From positions 1 through 59,665 of the forward strand of contig CAVVNF010000005.1 in NCBI GenBank assembly GCA_963749535.1: a stretch of 59,665 nucleotides of DNA, read 5' to 3'. Positions 1 to 9,624 of the stretch are shown here, one piece after another; positions within the stretch are counted from its first letter, which is position 1, and the number at the start of each line of letters is the position of its first letter. The notes beneath the pieces are model-generated. The model did not search any database. It was not told where the DNA came from and was given only the letters and a program-made list of their open reading frames with translations. This DNA comes from Chersky-299 sp963749535. Lineage in GTDB: Bacteria; Actinomycetota; Thermoleophilia; RBG-16-64-13. The translations under genes and the position numbers were made by a program.

Positions 1-1737
1 GACCACATCCTCCACCACTACAACGACGGTGCCTCCTCCGACCACCACCTCTTCCACCACCACCTCTTCCACCACCACAACGTCCTCCACCACCTCGACC
101 ACTCTCCCGTCGGGGGGAACTACCCGCTACGAGCAGACCGACCCTAACCTCATCTACGCCGGTACCTGGACCACCTCGTCCGGCAGCTCCTACTCCGGCG
201 GGAGCATGGCCTACACCTCGGCCTCGGGGGCTGCGGTGACCATCAGCTTCAGCGGCACCAGCTCACCTGGATCGCTACGCACCGCTCTCTCCTTCGGCAA
301 GGCCCAAGTCAGCCTAGACGGGGGCGCGCCGGTGCTCGTCGACCTCTACAGCCCGAGCACCCTCTACCAGCAGGCGGTGTGGTCGACCGGTGCTCCTCCC
401 CAATGGCGCTCATACCGTCACCATCGCCTGGACCGGCCAGAAGAACCCGGCCTCCACCGTACACCTACGTAGATCTGGACGCCCTGGACGTGGTGGGGAC
501 GCTGCGCGGGATCCTCCACCACCACGACCACGGCTCCTCCTACCACCACCACACTCCTACGCCCACCACTACCTCGACGGACCACCTCCTCTACCACCAC
601 CACCTCTACTACACGACCACCTTCTCCCACGACCACCGCTCCTCCACTCACCTCGACCACGATCCCGCTCTGCGGGGGACCCTACCCGCTACGAGCAGAC
701 CGACCCTAACCTCATCTACGCCGGTACCTGGACCACCTTGTCCGGCAGCTCCTACTCCGGCGGGAGCATGGCCTACGCCTCGGCCTCGGGGGCTGCGGTG
801 ACCGTCAGCTTCAGCGGCACCAGTCTCACCTGGATCGCCCGCACCGGCTCTCTCCTTCGGCAAGGCCCAGGTCAGCCTAGACGGGGGCACGCCGGTGCTC
901 GTCGACCTCTACAGCCCGAGCACTCTCTACCAGCAGGCGGTGTGGTCGACCGGTCTCCTCGCCAATGGCGCTCATACCGTCACCATCGCCTGGACCGGCC
1001 AGAAGAACCCGGCCGCCACCTACACCTACGTAGATCTGGACGCCCTGGACGTGGTGGGGACGCTGCGCGGATCCTCCACCACCACGACCACGCTACCTCC
1101 ACTACCTACGACCACCACTTCCTCCTACCACTACGACGACGGTGCCTCCTACCGACCACCTCACCTCCACCACGACCACTCTTCCACGACCACCACGTCC
1201 TCCACCACCTCGACGACTCTCCCGTCGGGCGGGACTACCCGCTACGAGCAGACCGACCCTAACCTCATCTACGCGGGTACCTGGACCACCTTGTCCGGCA
1301 GCTCCTACTCCGGCGGGAGCATGGCCTATACCTCAGCCTCTGGGGCTGCGGTGACCATCAGCTTCAGCGGCACCAGTCTCACCTGGATCGCCCGACCGGC
1401 TCTCGCCTTCGGCAAGGCCCAGGTCAGCCTAGACGGGGGCGCGCCGGTGCTCGTCGACCTCTACAGCCCCAGCACCCTCTACCAGCAGGCGGTGTGGTCG
1501 ACCGGGCTCCTCGCCAATGGCGCTCATACCGTCACCATCGCCTGGACCGGCCAGAAGAACCCTGCCGCACTCTACACCTACATAGATCTGGACGCCCTGG
1601 ACGTGGTGGGGGTTCTGACCGCGTCCAATACCTCGTCGAGCTTGAGCACTTCCGGCACGTTGCACTCGATGGACTCGTATCAACTTTCGGCCTGCCACTT
1701 GGTCGACGGCCAGGTAGTGTTGTTCGGGGGATCCTAG
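1..1737 (+). CDS. Cell-surface protein with three tandem repeats (5'-truncated, frameshifted)
   Basis: The gene runs in from the left edge, so its start and any signal peptide are missing. Three copies of a ~130-residue beta-rich module (beginning RYEQTDPNLIYAGTW, ending near TYVDLDALDVVG) alternate with Thr/Ser-rich linkers. The module resembles the carbohydrate-binding-like jelly-roll modules often found at the ends of secreted actinobacterial proteins (inference from pattern). Only copy 3 is intact in one frame (open from 895 to the TAG at 1735). Copy 1 has one missing and at least three extra bases and copy 2 has one extra base, all visible by comparing the copies. The last 40 residues after copy 3 match nothing I recognise. 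It is probably an adhesin-like or wall-exposed protein; the role is unknown. Confidence 0.6.
120..510 (+). repeat. Surface-module repeat, copy 1
   Basis: First of three ~390 bp direct repeats encoding the YEQTDPN...DLDALDVVG module. Relative to copies 2 and 3 it lacks one T near 261 and carries extra bases near 392, 463 and 508, so its frame breaks in the second half and is regained in the linker. Confidence 0.85.
683..1070 (+). repeat. Surface-module repeat, copy 2
   Basis: Second direct repeat, starting 563 bp after copy 1. It is nearly identical in sequence to copy 3 but has one extra C near 843-846, which shifts the reading frame after the conserved TWIAR motif. Confidence 0.85.
1235..1620 (+). 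repeat. Surface-module repeat, copy 3
   Basis: Third direct repeat, starting 552 bp after copy 2. It is the only copy open in a single frame throughout and serves as the reference for locating indels in the other two. Confidence 0.85.
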
Positions 1738-2058
1738 GACGGCAACCAGCCTGAGCCAGACGTAGGCGTACGATTTCGTCCTCGCAATCCGGTGACCCGT
1801 CGGACAGCGTCTCCAAAGGGACGGACCGGCTAAGAAGTATCCCTGGAAAGAGAGCGTGGACCTCAGGCCGGATCGTTCTTGGCTAAGAATTGCCGCAGGG
1901 AAGTCCTCCATTCGCTCTGGGTGGAAGCGTCGTGCAAGAGCAACTCCTCCTTAGACCTTCCTTGGACAGGCGTGGTAGACTGGGGCGGATTTGGCGCCGA
2001 ACCCGGTCGCTTGCCGGATGCTTACGTCCTGCGGTGACAGTGGGAGAGGAAGGAAGAG
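1738..2058. other. Intergenic gap, 321 bp
   Basis: Lies between the repeat protein and the SLH protein. Apart from a good purine-rich ribosome binding site (GAGGAAGGAAGAG) just before the ATG at 2059, I see no gene, RNA or convincing promoter. A TTGGAC at about 1961 has no well-spaced -10. Confidence 0.5.
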
Positions 2059-4536
2059 ATGAGGTTCACCTCCAAGAAGACCGCGATGGTGCTCGCGCTC
2101 GCGGCCGTTTTTCTATTCGCGGTGTGCGCTTCTGCTTTCGCCGCCCCACCTTGGAGTGACGCGTCGAACACCTGGTGGGTGGCCAACTATGGCGTCACCG
2201 CCGCCCAGGTGGGCACGGTGGCAGGTGGTTTCCCAGATGGCACGTTCAGGCCCGCTCAAGCGGTCACGAGAGGGCAGTTCGCCAAGATGGCAGTCAGTGG
2301 ACTGAGTCTCCCTACCGCCGACCCGGTCACCGCCACGTTCAAGGATGTGGCCAAAGGGAGCACCTTCTACACGTTTGTCGAAGGCGCCTACGCCCAGGGG
2401 CTCATCTCGGGCTACAGCACTGCTTCCGGCCTCCTTTTCAAGCCGAGTGACGATATCTCCCGGCAGCAAACGAACAGCATCCTGGGCCGCTATCTCTCGG
2501 AAGCCGAGATCGAGGCGACCGGGGTGATTCACGGCGTCGGATCGCTCACCTATGCTTCCCTTGACCAGTGGTATGCGGCGGAGGGCGCGTTTTACTTGAA
2601 CGGCTTCCTCGACAGTGGTCAAGTGGCTGCCGATCACCGCGCCACAACGGCGTACCTGGTCTACCATCAGGTGGTGGAAGGGTCGAACGGAAGGCTCAAC
2701 CCTACTGCCACGCTGAATCGGGCGCAGGCAGCGGTGATGGTCTTGCGCGTGGCGGCGGCCGCCCAGACCATGACCACTCCGCCCCTGGCGCCTACCGGAC
2801 TGACTGTCACTCCGGCCAGTCCGGGCAACGATTCTACGCCGCGTGTCAGCGGCGCGACGATCCCCGGCGGGCTGGTGCATGTGTACGACAATGGTGGGAC
2901 GACGTCTCTCGCGGAAGCCACCGCCAATTCGGCGGGCAACTTCTACGCGGACATCACCGCGCCGCTTGCCGACGGGTCGCACTCTTTCACCGCCAAGGTG
3001 AAGAACAGTGGCGGGCTGGTGTCGCAGGCTTCGTCACCCGTCTCATACCTGCTCGACACGGTAGCGCCCACGGGGACCATCACGGCGCCCACAGTGCCGG
3101 CGAGTCAGCCGGACGCGGCACTGAGCACCGGCCAGCCCACCTTCACCGCGACAGCCGCCGACGCCCTGTCGGGTGTCAAGCAGGTGGAGTTCCAATATGC
3201 GGTGCGGACCGGCTTGACTCCTCCGGACAGCACCTCGGCCAGTTGGCTGTCCATCTCGATCGACAATACGTCGCCCTACGCGGCCGCTTGGCCCACCACG
3301 CTCACACTCGACGACGGGCAATACTGGTTCCGGGTGGTCGTCACCGATCTCGCCGGCAACATCACGTACGTTACCCCCGTTGCAGTGACGGTGGACACCA
3401 CGCCGCCCGTGGTTTCCATCACCTCGCCGGTGGCCGTTGGCGCCTACCACACCGATTCGCCCACGCCGTTGTTCACAGCCACTGCCGTGGACAATCCCAA
3501 GACTGTTAGCATTCAAGCAAGTGGCATGGCTTTCGTTGAATTCTTGTATGCTCCCTGGAACGGTGGCAGTACGTCCACGTCTTGGGCTGACCCCGCCTGG
3601 CACCTGATCTCCAGTGATGATTCCCCCGCTTATGGGGCAGCCTATTCCGCGAACGGGATCCCGGATGGGCACTACCTCTTCGCCGTCCGCGCGACGGACC
3701 GCGCCGGGAATCAGAGTCTCCTGATGCAGGACTCCACCCACTACATGGCGGGAGTGACCCAGGAAGTTGTGATCGACCCGCCGGCCGCTCCCGTCATCGG
3801 CACCGCGAGCGACCCGGATGGCGTTATTCCCGGCATCGACGGACGGGACTTCCACGTGACCTGGACGCCCTCCACCTCGACTGCTGTCGTCGCGCAGGAC
3901 ATCTACATCCTGCCTCATACCTCCGCGCTCAACCTAGCTGCAGATACCGCGGTCGCGACGATCTCGGACGGGACGACGAGCTCGTGGACTGGGACGTCGT
4001 CCATCACCGCGGACAGTCTCGGGGCCCAGTTCGACCCTACGCAAGCCTATGACGTGTATGTTGTGGCCAGAAAGGCCAACCAAGGGGAGGCGGCCTCCGG
4101 CCCTGCCGCTTGGCCGAGCGCCGCGCCGGCGGCTGCGACCGGGCTGACGGCGAGCGACAACGACACGACGGTCACTGGCGTGGATGGCCGAGACTTCTCG
4201 GCTACGTGGACGCCCTCAGTCTCGCCTGACGTGATTCGCCAGTACGTCTACATCCTGCCCGCCGGCGATACGCTCAATCCGGCTGCCCCGACGGCGGTGC
4301 CGCCCCCAACGCATCTCGTCAGCACGAGTCTGGAGCCGGCCGTCGTGGCGGACCAGCCCGTGGACTACATAGCCAACAACAGCACGGGCCCTTGGACTGG
4401 CGACAGCACGATGACTACGGACAGCCGAGGGAGCCCGCTTGGCGCCGGCAGCTATACGATATGGATTGGGGCTGTCAGCGACGATTTGCGGATGACGCTG
4501 GCGGAGAGCGCCCCGTTCACTGTGGCTTCGCCCTGA
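2059..4536 (+). CDS. SLH-domain surface protein with Ig-like repeats
   Basis: An 825-residue exported protein. A typical signal peptide (basic start, hydrophobic core, cleavage near ASAFA) is followed by three SLH repeats at about residues 30-80, 95-150 and 165-228, with the signatures GGFPDGTFRP...TRGQFAKM and LNRAQAAVM. SLH triplets anchor proteins non-covalently to secondary cell-wall polymer. The rest (about 240-825) is bacterial Ig-like or FnIII-like beta domains. The last two, about 110 residues each, share a DGRDF..TWTPS and YILP core and look like an internal duplication. ATG 2059 has a strong ribosome binding site. It is probably a structural S-layer or adhesive protein; no catalytic motif is visible. 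Confidence 0.85.
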   Translation: MRFTSKKTAMVLALAAVFLFAVCASAFAAPPWSDASNTWWVANYGVTAAQVGTVAGGFPDGTFRPAQAVTRGQFAKMAVSGLSLPTADPVTATFKDVAKGSTFYTFVEGAYAQGLISGYSTASGLLFKPSDDISRQQTNSILGRYLSEAEIEATGVIHGVGSLTYASLDQWYAAEGAFYLNGFLDSGQVAADHRATTAYLVYHQVVEGSNGRLNPTATLNRAQAAVMVLRVAAAAQTMTTPPLAPTGLTVTPASPGNDSTPRVSGATIPGGLVHVYDNGGTTSLAEATANSAGNFYADITAPLADGSHSFTAKVKNSGGLVSQASSPVSYLLDTVAPTGTITAPTVPASQPDAALSTGQPTFTATAADALSGVKQVEFQYAVRTGLTPPDSTSASWLSISIDNTSPYAAAWPTTLTLDDGQYWFRVVVTDLAGNITYVTPVAVTVDTTPPVVSITSPVAVGAYHTDSPTPLFTATAVDNPKTVSIQASGMAFVEFLYAPWNGGSTSTSWADPAWHLISSDDSPAYGAAYSANGIPDGHYLFAVRATDRAGNQSLLMQDSTHYMAGVTQEVVIDPPAAPVIGTASDPDGVIPGIDGRDFHVTWTPSTSTAVVAQDIYILPHTSALNLAADTAVATISDGTTSSWTGTSSITADSLGAQFDPTQAYDVYVVARKANQGEAASGPAAWPSAAPAAATGLTASDNDTTVTGVDGRDFSATWTPSVSPDVIRQYVYILPAGDTLNPAAPTAVPPPTHLVSTSLEPAVVADQPVDYIANNSTGPWTGDSTMTTDSRGSPLGAGSYTIWIGAVSDDLRMTLAESAPFTVASP

Positions 4537-4622
4537 TGCCGAGGCGAGCGGGGACGACAGGCAGGGAAGTGACTCAGCGGTGAAAGCGGTAGGCGCTTTG
4601 GATCCGAGTTTGAAGTGAGGCA

Positions 4623-6080
4623 GTGAATCTGAGACTCAAGTCAACCTCGCCGCGTGTCGATATCCTCGTTGACGAGGCTCAGCCTCACATGTGGGGCGCC
4701 GACACGTGGCAACATCGATCCGGGGAGCGGGAATTGCGCAGCCCTAGCAGACCGCGGCAGTTCAACACCCTCAAGACCACCCGGTGGTTTACCATGATCG
4801 CTGCGGTCGTGGCGCTCTTTCTGCTAGTCCTTCTCCCGTCCGTCGCTCAGGCAGTTACCAACAACTCAGAAGAGCTGGCTTTTTTCGGGCTGATCAACCA
4901 GTACCGGCAGAGCCAAGGTCTACAGCCACTTTTGCTTTCCGACCTCCTCACCGATTCGTCCCAGAAGCATAGTTCCGACATGGGCAAATACGCCTTCTTC
5001 GATCACAACACGACGGGTGGCTCAGACTTCTTCCCCATCGGCTCCTCGCCCTGGGACCGGATGGCCGCATGCGGCTACTCGGCGTCCGCGATGGGCGAAA
5101 ACATCGCGGCAGGGTACAGCACCGCGTCGAGCGTCTTTGCGGCGTGGGAGAACTCTCCCGGCCACAATGCGAACATGCTGGATTGCGACTTCAAGGTCAT
5201 CGGGGTCGGGTTTGTGTACGTGCCGGGGTCGCCGTATGGGTACTACTGGACCACGGACTTCGGGAGCTACGTCGATCCCACGGCCCACTCTGTGAGCGGT
5301 TCATCTCCCCCTCCGCCCGCCGACACGACAACAACCAGCGCGCCCACTACGACCACCACCACCGAGACAACGACCACGACGCCGTCCAGCACGACCGTGA
5401 CCACCGTGTCGCCAGTGACCACAACAACGACAACGACCGCGCCGCCCGCGGCCACAACCACCACGATGCCGCCGACCACCACGACGACGGACCCGCCTAG
5501 CACCACGAGCACAACGGTGTCGGCAGTGCCCTCGTTCTCCGACGTGAACTCGGCGACGCCTTACAGCGCGTCCATCATCGACCTGGCACAACGCCACATC
5601 GTCAACGGCTATGAGAATGGTAGTTTCGGTCCCTACGATGGAGTCACTCGGCAACAGTTTGCCAAGATGATCGTGCTCGCGCTTGGCTATCCCTTACCGA
5701 CCGAGGCCTCGTGCGCGTTCGAGGACGTCCAAACGAACCTCGATCCGTCCGATCCGATGTATCCCTACACGTATGTGGCGGTGGCCGCGGAGCACGGCAT
5801 CACCGAAGGCAAGACGCCCTATTCGTTCGATCCGTATGACGGGGTCACCCGGGCTCAGCTCATAACCATGGTTGCCCGGGCCGCGAACCTTGCCGAGCCT
5901 CCCGCCGGCTACGTTCCCCCCTTTGGCGACTTCTCTGCCGATCACTACTCCTGGGCGCGCAAAGCGGCGTTCGCCGGACTGCTCGACGGCCTGCAAGGAG
6001 TGGGGCCGAGCTATGATTTCTGGGCCCCGGCGACCAGAGGGGAAGTCTGCCAGGTGCTGTATAAACTCCTGCGCCGGTGA
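4623..6080 (+). CDS. CAP (SCP/PR1) domain protein with C-terminal SLH repeats
   Basis: 485 residues from GTG 4623. After a hydrophobic export segment (about 58-77) comes a CAP domain (about 80-220) with the family landmarks HNTTGG, GENIAAGY and WENSPGHNANML, as in YkwD-like proteins. A Thr/Pro-rich linker (about 225-300) follows, then SLH repeats to the end (NGSFGPYDGVTRQQFAKM, FDPYDGVTRAQLI). It is wall-anchored through SLH; the biochemical role of bacterial CAP domains is not settled. The ~57 residues before the membrane segment are unusually long for a signal peptide, so ATG 4794 (MIAAVV) is an alternative start, although GTG 4623 has the better upstream purines. It lies 86 bp after the other SLH gene and is probably co-expressed. 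Confidence 0.85.
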   Translation: MNLRLKSTSPRVDILVDEAQPHMWGADTWQHRSGERELRSPSRPRQFNTLKTTRWFTMIAAVVALFLLVLLPSVAQAVTNNSEELAFFGLINQYRQSQGLQPLLLSDLLTDSSQKHSSDMGKYAFFDHNTTGGSDFFPIGSSPWDRMAACGYSASAMGENIAAGYSTASSVFAAWENSPGHNANMLDCDFKVIGVGFVYVPGSPYGYYWTTDFGSYVDPTAHSVSGSSPPPPADTTTTSAPTTTTTTETTTTTPSSTTVTTVSPVTTTTTTTAPPAATTTTMPPTTTTTDPPSTTSTTVSAVPSFSDVNSATPYSASIIDLAQRHIVNGYENGSFGPYDGVTRQQFAKMIVLALGYPLPTEASCAFEDVQTNLDPSDPMYPYTYVAVAAEHGITEGKTPYSFDPYDGVTRAQLITMVARAANLAEPPAGYVPPFGDFSADHYSWARKAAFAGLLDGLQGVGPSYDFWAPATRGEVCQVLYKLLRR

Positions 6081-6240
6081 CCCCGCACCGGTGATCCTGG
6101 TCGCCTGCGTAGTAACGGCCGGATCCAGAATCGAGCATGCGGGGGGCTCCACGTTCATCCACCGGCTAACGAGCCTGGCGACGAGTGTGGCGCCCCCGCG
6201 AAGCGAGACGGAGACTACCTGGGCGAGGCCTTCCTTTCCA

Positions 6241-7218
6241 TCATGAAGTCGGGGTAAGCATTACAGCGCCGGCCACGACGTAGCCGTCCGCCCCCGTTGC
6301 GAAGATACTCACGCTTCCGTTGCCTGTGCTGTAACCGGCGCGAAAGTAGTACGAGCCCAGAGAGAACCAGGACCCTCCGTTGATGCGTTGGTTGACCCAG
6401 CGGTCGTAGGTGCCGGCCGGCGTGTTTATGTGTACGTTGGCCCCGGAGGCGCGATTACTGCCGCTGGTCCAGCGCATGCATACGTTGTAGTAGCCGGAAC
6501 TGGGGAACCGCGGCGTCCAACGGGCCCAAGCCGTAGCGGAGGTAGCTGCTTGCACCTGGTAGTTGTCCCCGTACCATCCGGTGTTGCCCGTGGAGCGGGT
6601 CCAGTTCCCCCCGAGGTCATCGCCGCCGACACTGCGCGCCGTAGGGTTGTCCAGGATGATCCCGGAGTCCACCACGGAGTTGCGCCGCCGTGGCTGGTAC
6701 TCGCTTCCGAGGTAACGACTAGTCCGTCGTACCGCAAGGCCGGTGCCCGGGGCCTCGTAAATGATGGGCGAATTCCAGGCATCACCGCCGGCGTAGAGCA
6801 CCACGTGGCCTGAACTGCCGTCGTTCTTGACCAGCACGTCGCCCTCCTTGAGGAGAGAGCGAGCTGCGAGAGCGGTCCACGGGCCGATGCAGTTGAAGAA
6901 CTCGTAGGTCGTGTACCGAGGCGAGATGGTCGTGTTCTCCCCGTCCTCCTCCTGATACAGCATGGTCCGGGGCACTTCCCAGCACTTTAGGACAAACCCG
7001 GAGCAGTCGGGTCCGGTGCCGCCGCCCGCGTTTGGAGTCTAGCTTTCGCGGCCCCACGTGTACTGCGTGCCGATACCCGATTCCGCCCGAGCGATGATCT
7101 CAGCCCTTGTCATAGTGGGGATAGCGGCCTGCGCAGCGGACACAGCCGGCCTGAGCAACGCGCAGGCGGTTCCGATGGCGACCGCCGCCAGGACACCTGG
7201 TGCGACCCAACGTCTCAT
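6241..7218 (-). CDS. NlpC/P60-like secreted protein with golvesin-like C-terminus, interrupted by amber codon
   Basis: Reading from ATG 7218 gives a signal peptide (residues 1-28), then a NlpC/P60-like cysteine peptidase region with Cys72 in PDCSGFV and a candidate His138 in SGHVVLYAG, typical of peptidoglycan hydrolases. A golvesin/xanthan-lyase-type beta domain follows (about 190-325, YYNVCMRWTSG, ending VVAGAVML). Codon 60 is TAG at 7041-7039, in WGRES-stop-TPN where a Trp codon (TGG) would be expected; the frame is otherwise open, and the fragment downstream opens at ATG 6975. The ATG overlaps the stop of the upstream gene (ATGA at 7218-7215), indicating translational coupling. It is either a recent nonsense mutation or a sequence error; TAG is an ordinary stop elsewhere here. 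Confidence 0.7.
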
Positions 7219-8548
7219 CGCAAGCCTCCCTGGTCCGTCGTGGAACCGACGCCCGAATCGGAGAAGCTCTGCACCAGGATGCTGTAGCCCGCGTCCGTGG
7301 CCATGGGCTGGTATACCCGGCCGTCCGGTCCGACCGTGTAGGGCTGACCCACGTAGGCATACGTACAGTCTGCCAAGACGAGATAGCTCACCGGCCGTGA
7401 CGTCAGGAACGCCGACTGCTTAGAGGCCGCGTCGCCGGTAGTCACCGAATTCGCGCCGGCAGTTGTTGGGGCTGCGTCGGAGATGGGCCGCAGATGTGCC
7501 ACCAGCAACGCGGGCTGCTTGGTCTGGTCGCCGTGGCTGAAAATATGAGCTCCAACGACCATTCCGCCGTGACCGTCACCGTCCACGGACACGAGATACT
7601 CGAGGTCGAAACCGCCGGGCAGGCCGGGCTGCGACTCGCCCGCGGGAGACGCATCGACGCCTCCTTTCGGGGTTTTGGAGAACTTCAGCTGCGGCGCTTG
7701 CCCACGCTTGAAGCTAGCACTGACCAGATCGCCGAGATCTCGACCGAGCGGCCGTCCGCGGATCTCGTGCATTTGGGCTTTCCCCTCGCCTGCGCCGATG
7801 CCTAGGGCAGGCCCGCCGCCGGCTGAGCCCTCGCCCCGAGCCGACGAGGCAGCCGAGACGGGATTCTGCGCCTGGACAAGATACGTGTGTTCGTGGGCCA
7901 GTTCCAGGCATGGTCCGCGGTCGGTGGCGAAGAGTCCTGTCACCGGCTGGTCGAAGGCGGGTACGGGCATGGAGGCGAGCGTCTGACCGCTCCAGTCCAT
8001 GACAAGGAGACGCCCATCTGAGTCGCAGTCAAACACATACAGGCGGTCGGCGGTGACGGCAAGGAACCTAGGCTCCGTGAGCGGAACCGCCACGGTGCCC
8101 GTGACTACACCTTTGCCATCGAGTTCCGCGATCCGGTGGTTGACCGAGTCCAAAACAGCTATTCGGCCGTCCGGTCCGACCGTCAGCGATTGCGGGCCCT
8201 CTGCAAGACCTTCGGTAGGCCTGATCAGTCCAACCTGGCCGGGTCCGCTTCCCCAGGGGAGTACCACCAGGGGCGAGGTGCTCGCCACCGACTTGGACAC
8301 CGAGCCTTGCTCCAGACTGAGTTGCATCCTCGCTGAGGACGGGTCGGGTTGCGCCGCCTTCACGTCGGGCGCCAGGCCAGGCATGAGCAGCGCGCACGCA
8401 GTCGCGACGCCGAGCGCCACCGCGGACAGGGAAGAGACGATGAGGGCCAGCCGTCTGCGTCTTTGCCGGCAAATTGAGTGTCGCCGACGGACCGGACAAG
8501 CCCGGGCGGGCGTAGTCGCCTTCCTGAAGAACGAGCGAGCCAGGACAT
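7215..8548 (-). CDS. Membrane-anchored beta-propeller (NHL-like) protein
   Basis: After a basic stretch and one membrane segment (LALIVSSLSAVALGVA) the protein carries propeller-like strands with repeating VGPDGRIAVLDSVNHRI, LYVFDCDSDGRLLVMD and VGPDGRVYQ motifs, as in NHL/SMP-30-like extracellular propellers. The start is a problem. The open frame runs up into the divergent gene without a plausible start, whereas ATG 8548, with a textbook AAGGAGG seven bases upstream, is in a different frame. A single-base shift between about 8548 and 8440 is the simplest explanation. It ends overlapping the NlpC-like gene by four bases, so the two may work together at the cell wall. The substrate is unknown. 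Confidence 0.6.
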
Positions 8549-8757
8549 CCGATGCCTCCTTTGCCTCGTTTGCTGAGCACGCGTGGAGGCTAGTGAGGGG
8601 CGCCAATGGAGGGCCATAAGACCTAGGTTGGGTCTTGGAGGCATGCCGGCGGAGTCCATGGCGTCGGCCATCTGGGCAATCCGCTTGCTTGCCGCCGGTG
8701 CGGTACACTCTCCATCGCATGTGGCTGCACCGCCCATTTCGAGGCCAGGAGAAGCTC

Positions 8758-9534
8758 TTGATCGTTTTGTTTTTCGGAGATGTCGTGGGTAAGCCGGGAC
8801 GAGAGCTACTGACCCGGAAGCTGGCCGGACTTCGCGCGCAACACGGTGCCGACGCGGTGGTGGCAAACGGGGAAAACGCCACGGATGGCAGGGGGATCAA
8901 GCCCGACCACGCGGAAGCCCTCTTCAGGGCCGGTGTGGACGTGATCACCACCGGCAACCACATCTGGAAGCAACGGGAGATCTACCGGTACTTGGACGAG
9001 AATTCCCGCATCATCCGGCCCTTCAATTTCCTGCCCGCCAACCCGGGTCGCGGCGTGACCGTGATCGACACCCCGGCCGGACGGCTCGGCGTCATAAATC
9101 TGGAAGGCAGTCTCTACCTCGAGCCTGCCCGCTCCGCATTCGAGGCGGTCGGAGAGGCTTTGGACGAGTTGCAGGGGGTGCGCAACGTGCTCGTCGACCT
9201 GCATGCGGAAGCCACCAGCGAAAAGGTGGCCATGGGCCACTATCTGGACGGTCGAGTGAGCGCGGTGGTCGGCACTCACACCCACGTCCGCACGGGGGAC
9301 GCGCACGTGCTGCCTAAGGGAACCGCCTACATGACGGACGTTGGCATGTGTGGTCCGCGGGATTCTGTTATCGGGGTCAAGAAGGATCTTGTCCTTGAAC
9401 GGTTTGTCACCCAGCTACCGGTGCGTTTCGAGGTGGCCTCGGGTGATCCCTGGCTGGAGGCGGTAGTCATTGAGATCGGCGAGGATGGCCGGGCCGTGCG
9501 CATCGAGCCGATCGAGGTGAGCGGCGATGACTGA
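8758..9534 (+). CDS. YmdB-family metallophosphoesterase
   Basis: 258 residues from TTG 8758, preceded by AGGAGA. It matches the TIGR00282/YmdB family, calcineurin-like phosphoesterases shown in Bacillus to hydrolyse 2',3'-cyclic AMP. The metal ligands are visible in order: FFGDVVGKPGR, ANGENATDG, TGNHIW, VDLHAEATSEK, GTHTHVRTGD and TDVGMCGPRDSVIG. The length equals the family norm. ATG 8719 would add 13 residues and is less likely. It is cytoplasmic and stands alone, divergent from the propeller/NlpC operon; a TACACT at 8704-8709 could be its -10. Confidence 0.9.
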   Translation: MIVLFFGDVVGKPGRELLTRKLAGLRAQHGADAVVANGENATDGRGIKPDHAEALFRAGVDVITTGNHIWKQREIYRYLDENSRIIRPFNFLPANPGRGVTVIDTPAGRLGVINLEGSLYLEPARSAFEAVGEALDELQGVRNVLVDLHAEATSEKVAMGHYLDGRVSAVVGTHTHVRTGDAHVLPKGTAYMTDVGMCGPRDSVIGVKKDLVLERFVTQLPVRFEVASGDPWLEAVVIEIGEDGRAVRIEPIEVSGDD

Positions 9535-9624
9535 GCGCGCATAGCCGGGCCACGGACGCGACTGATCGGCGAATCGTGCCGCTCTAGGCAGCTAACTTCA
9601 TTCTAGAATGGGCCCTACAGCCTC

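Noticed and set aside
28..1230. Short tandem ACC/CAC-rich stretches that look repeat-like
   Set aside because: They are Thr-rich linker codons without regular spacing or unique spacers, so not CRISPR.
5267..5512. Val-rich minus-strand frame opposite the Thr-rich linker of the CAP-SLH protein
   Set aside because: It is the mirror image of ACC/ACG-rich Thr codons and not an independent gene.
7039..7041. Reassignment of TAG to an amino acid
   Set aside because: TAG is the proper stop of ileS, nrdJ, the LuxR regulator and others in the window.
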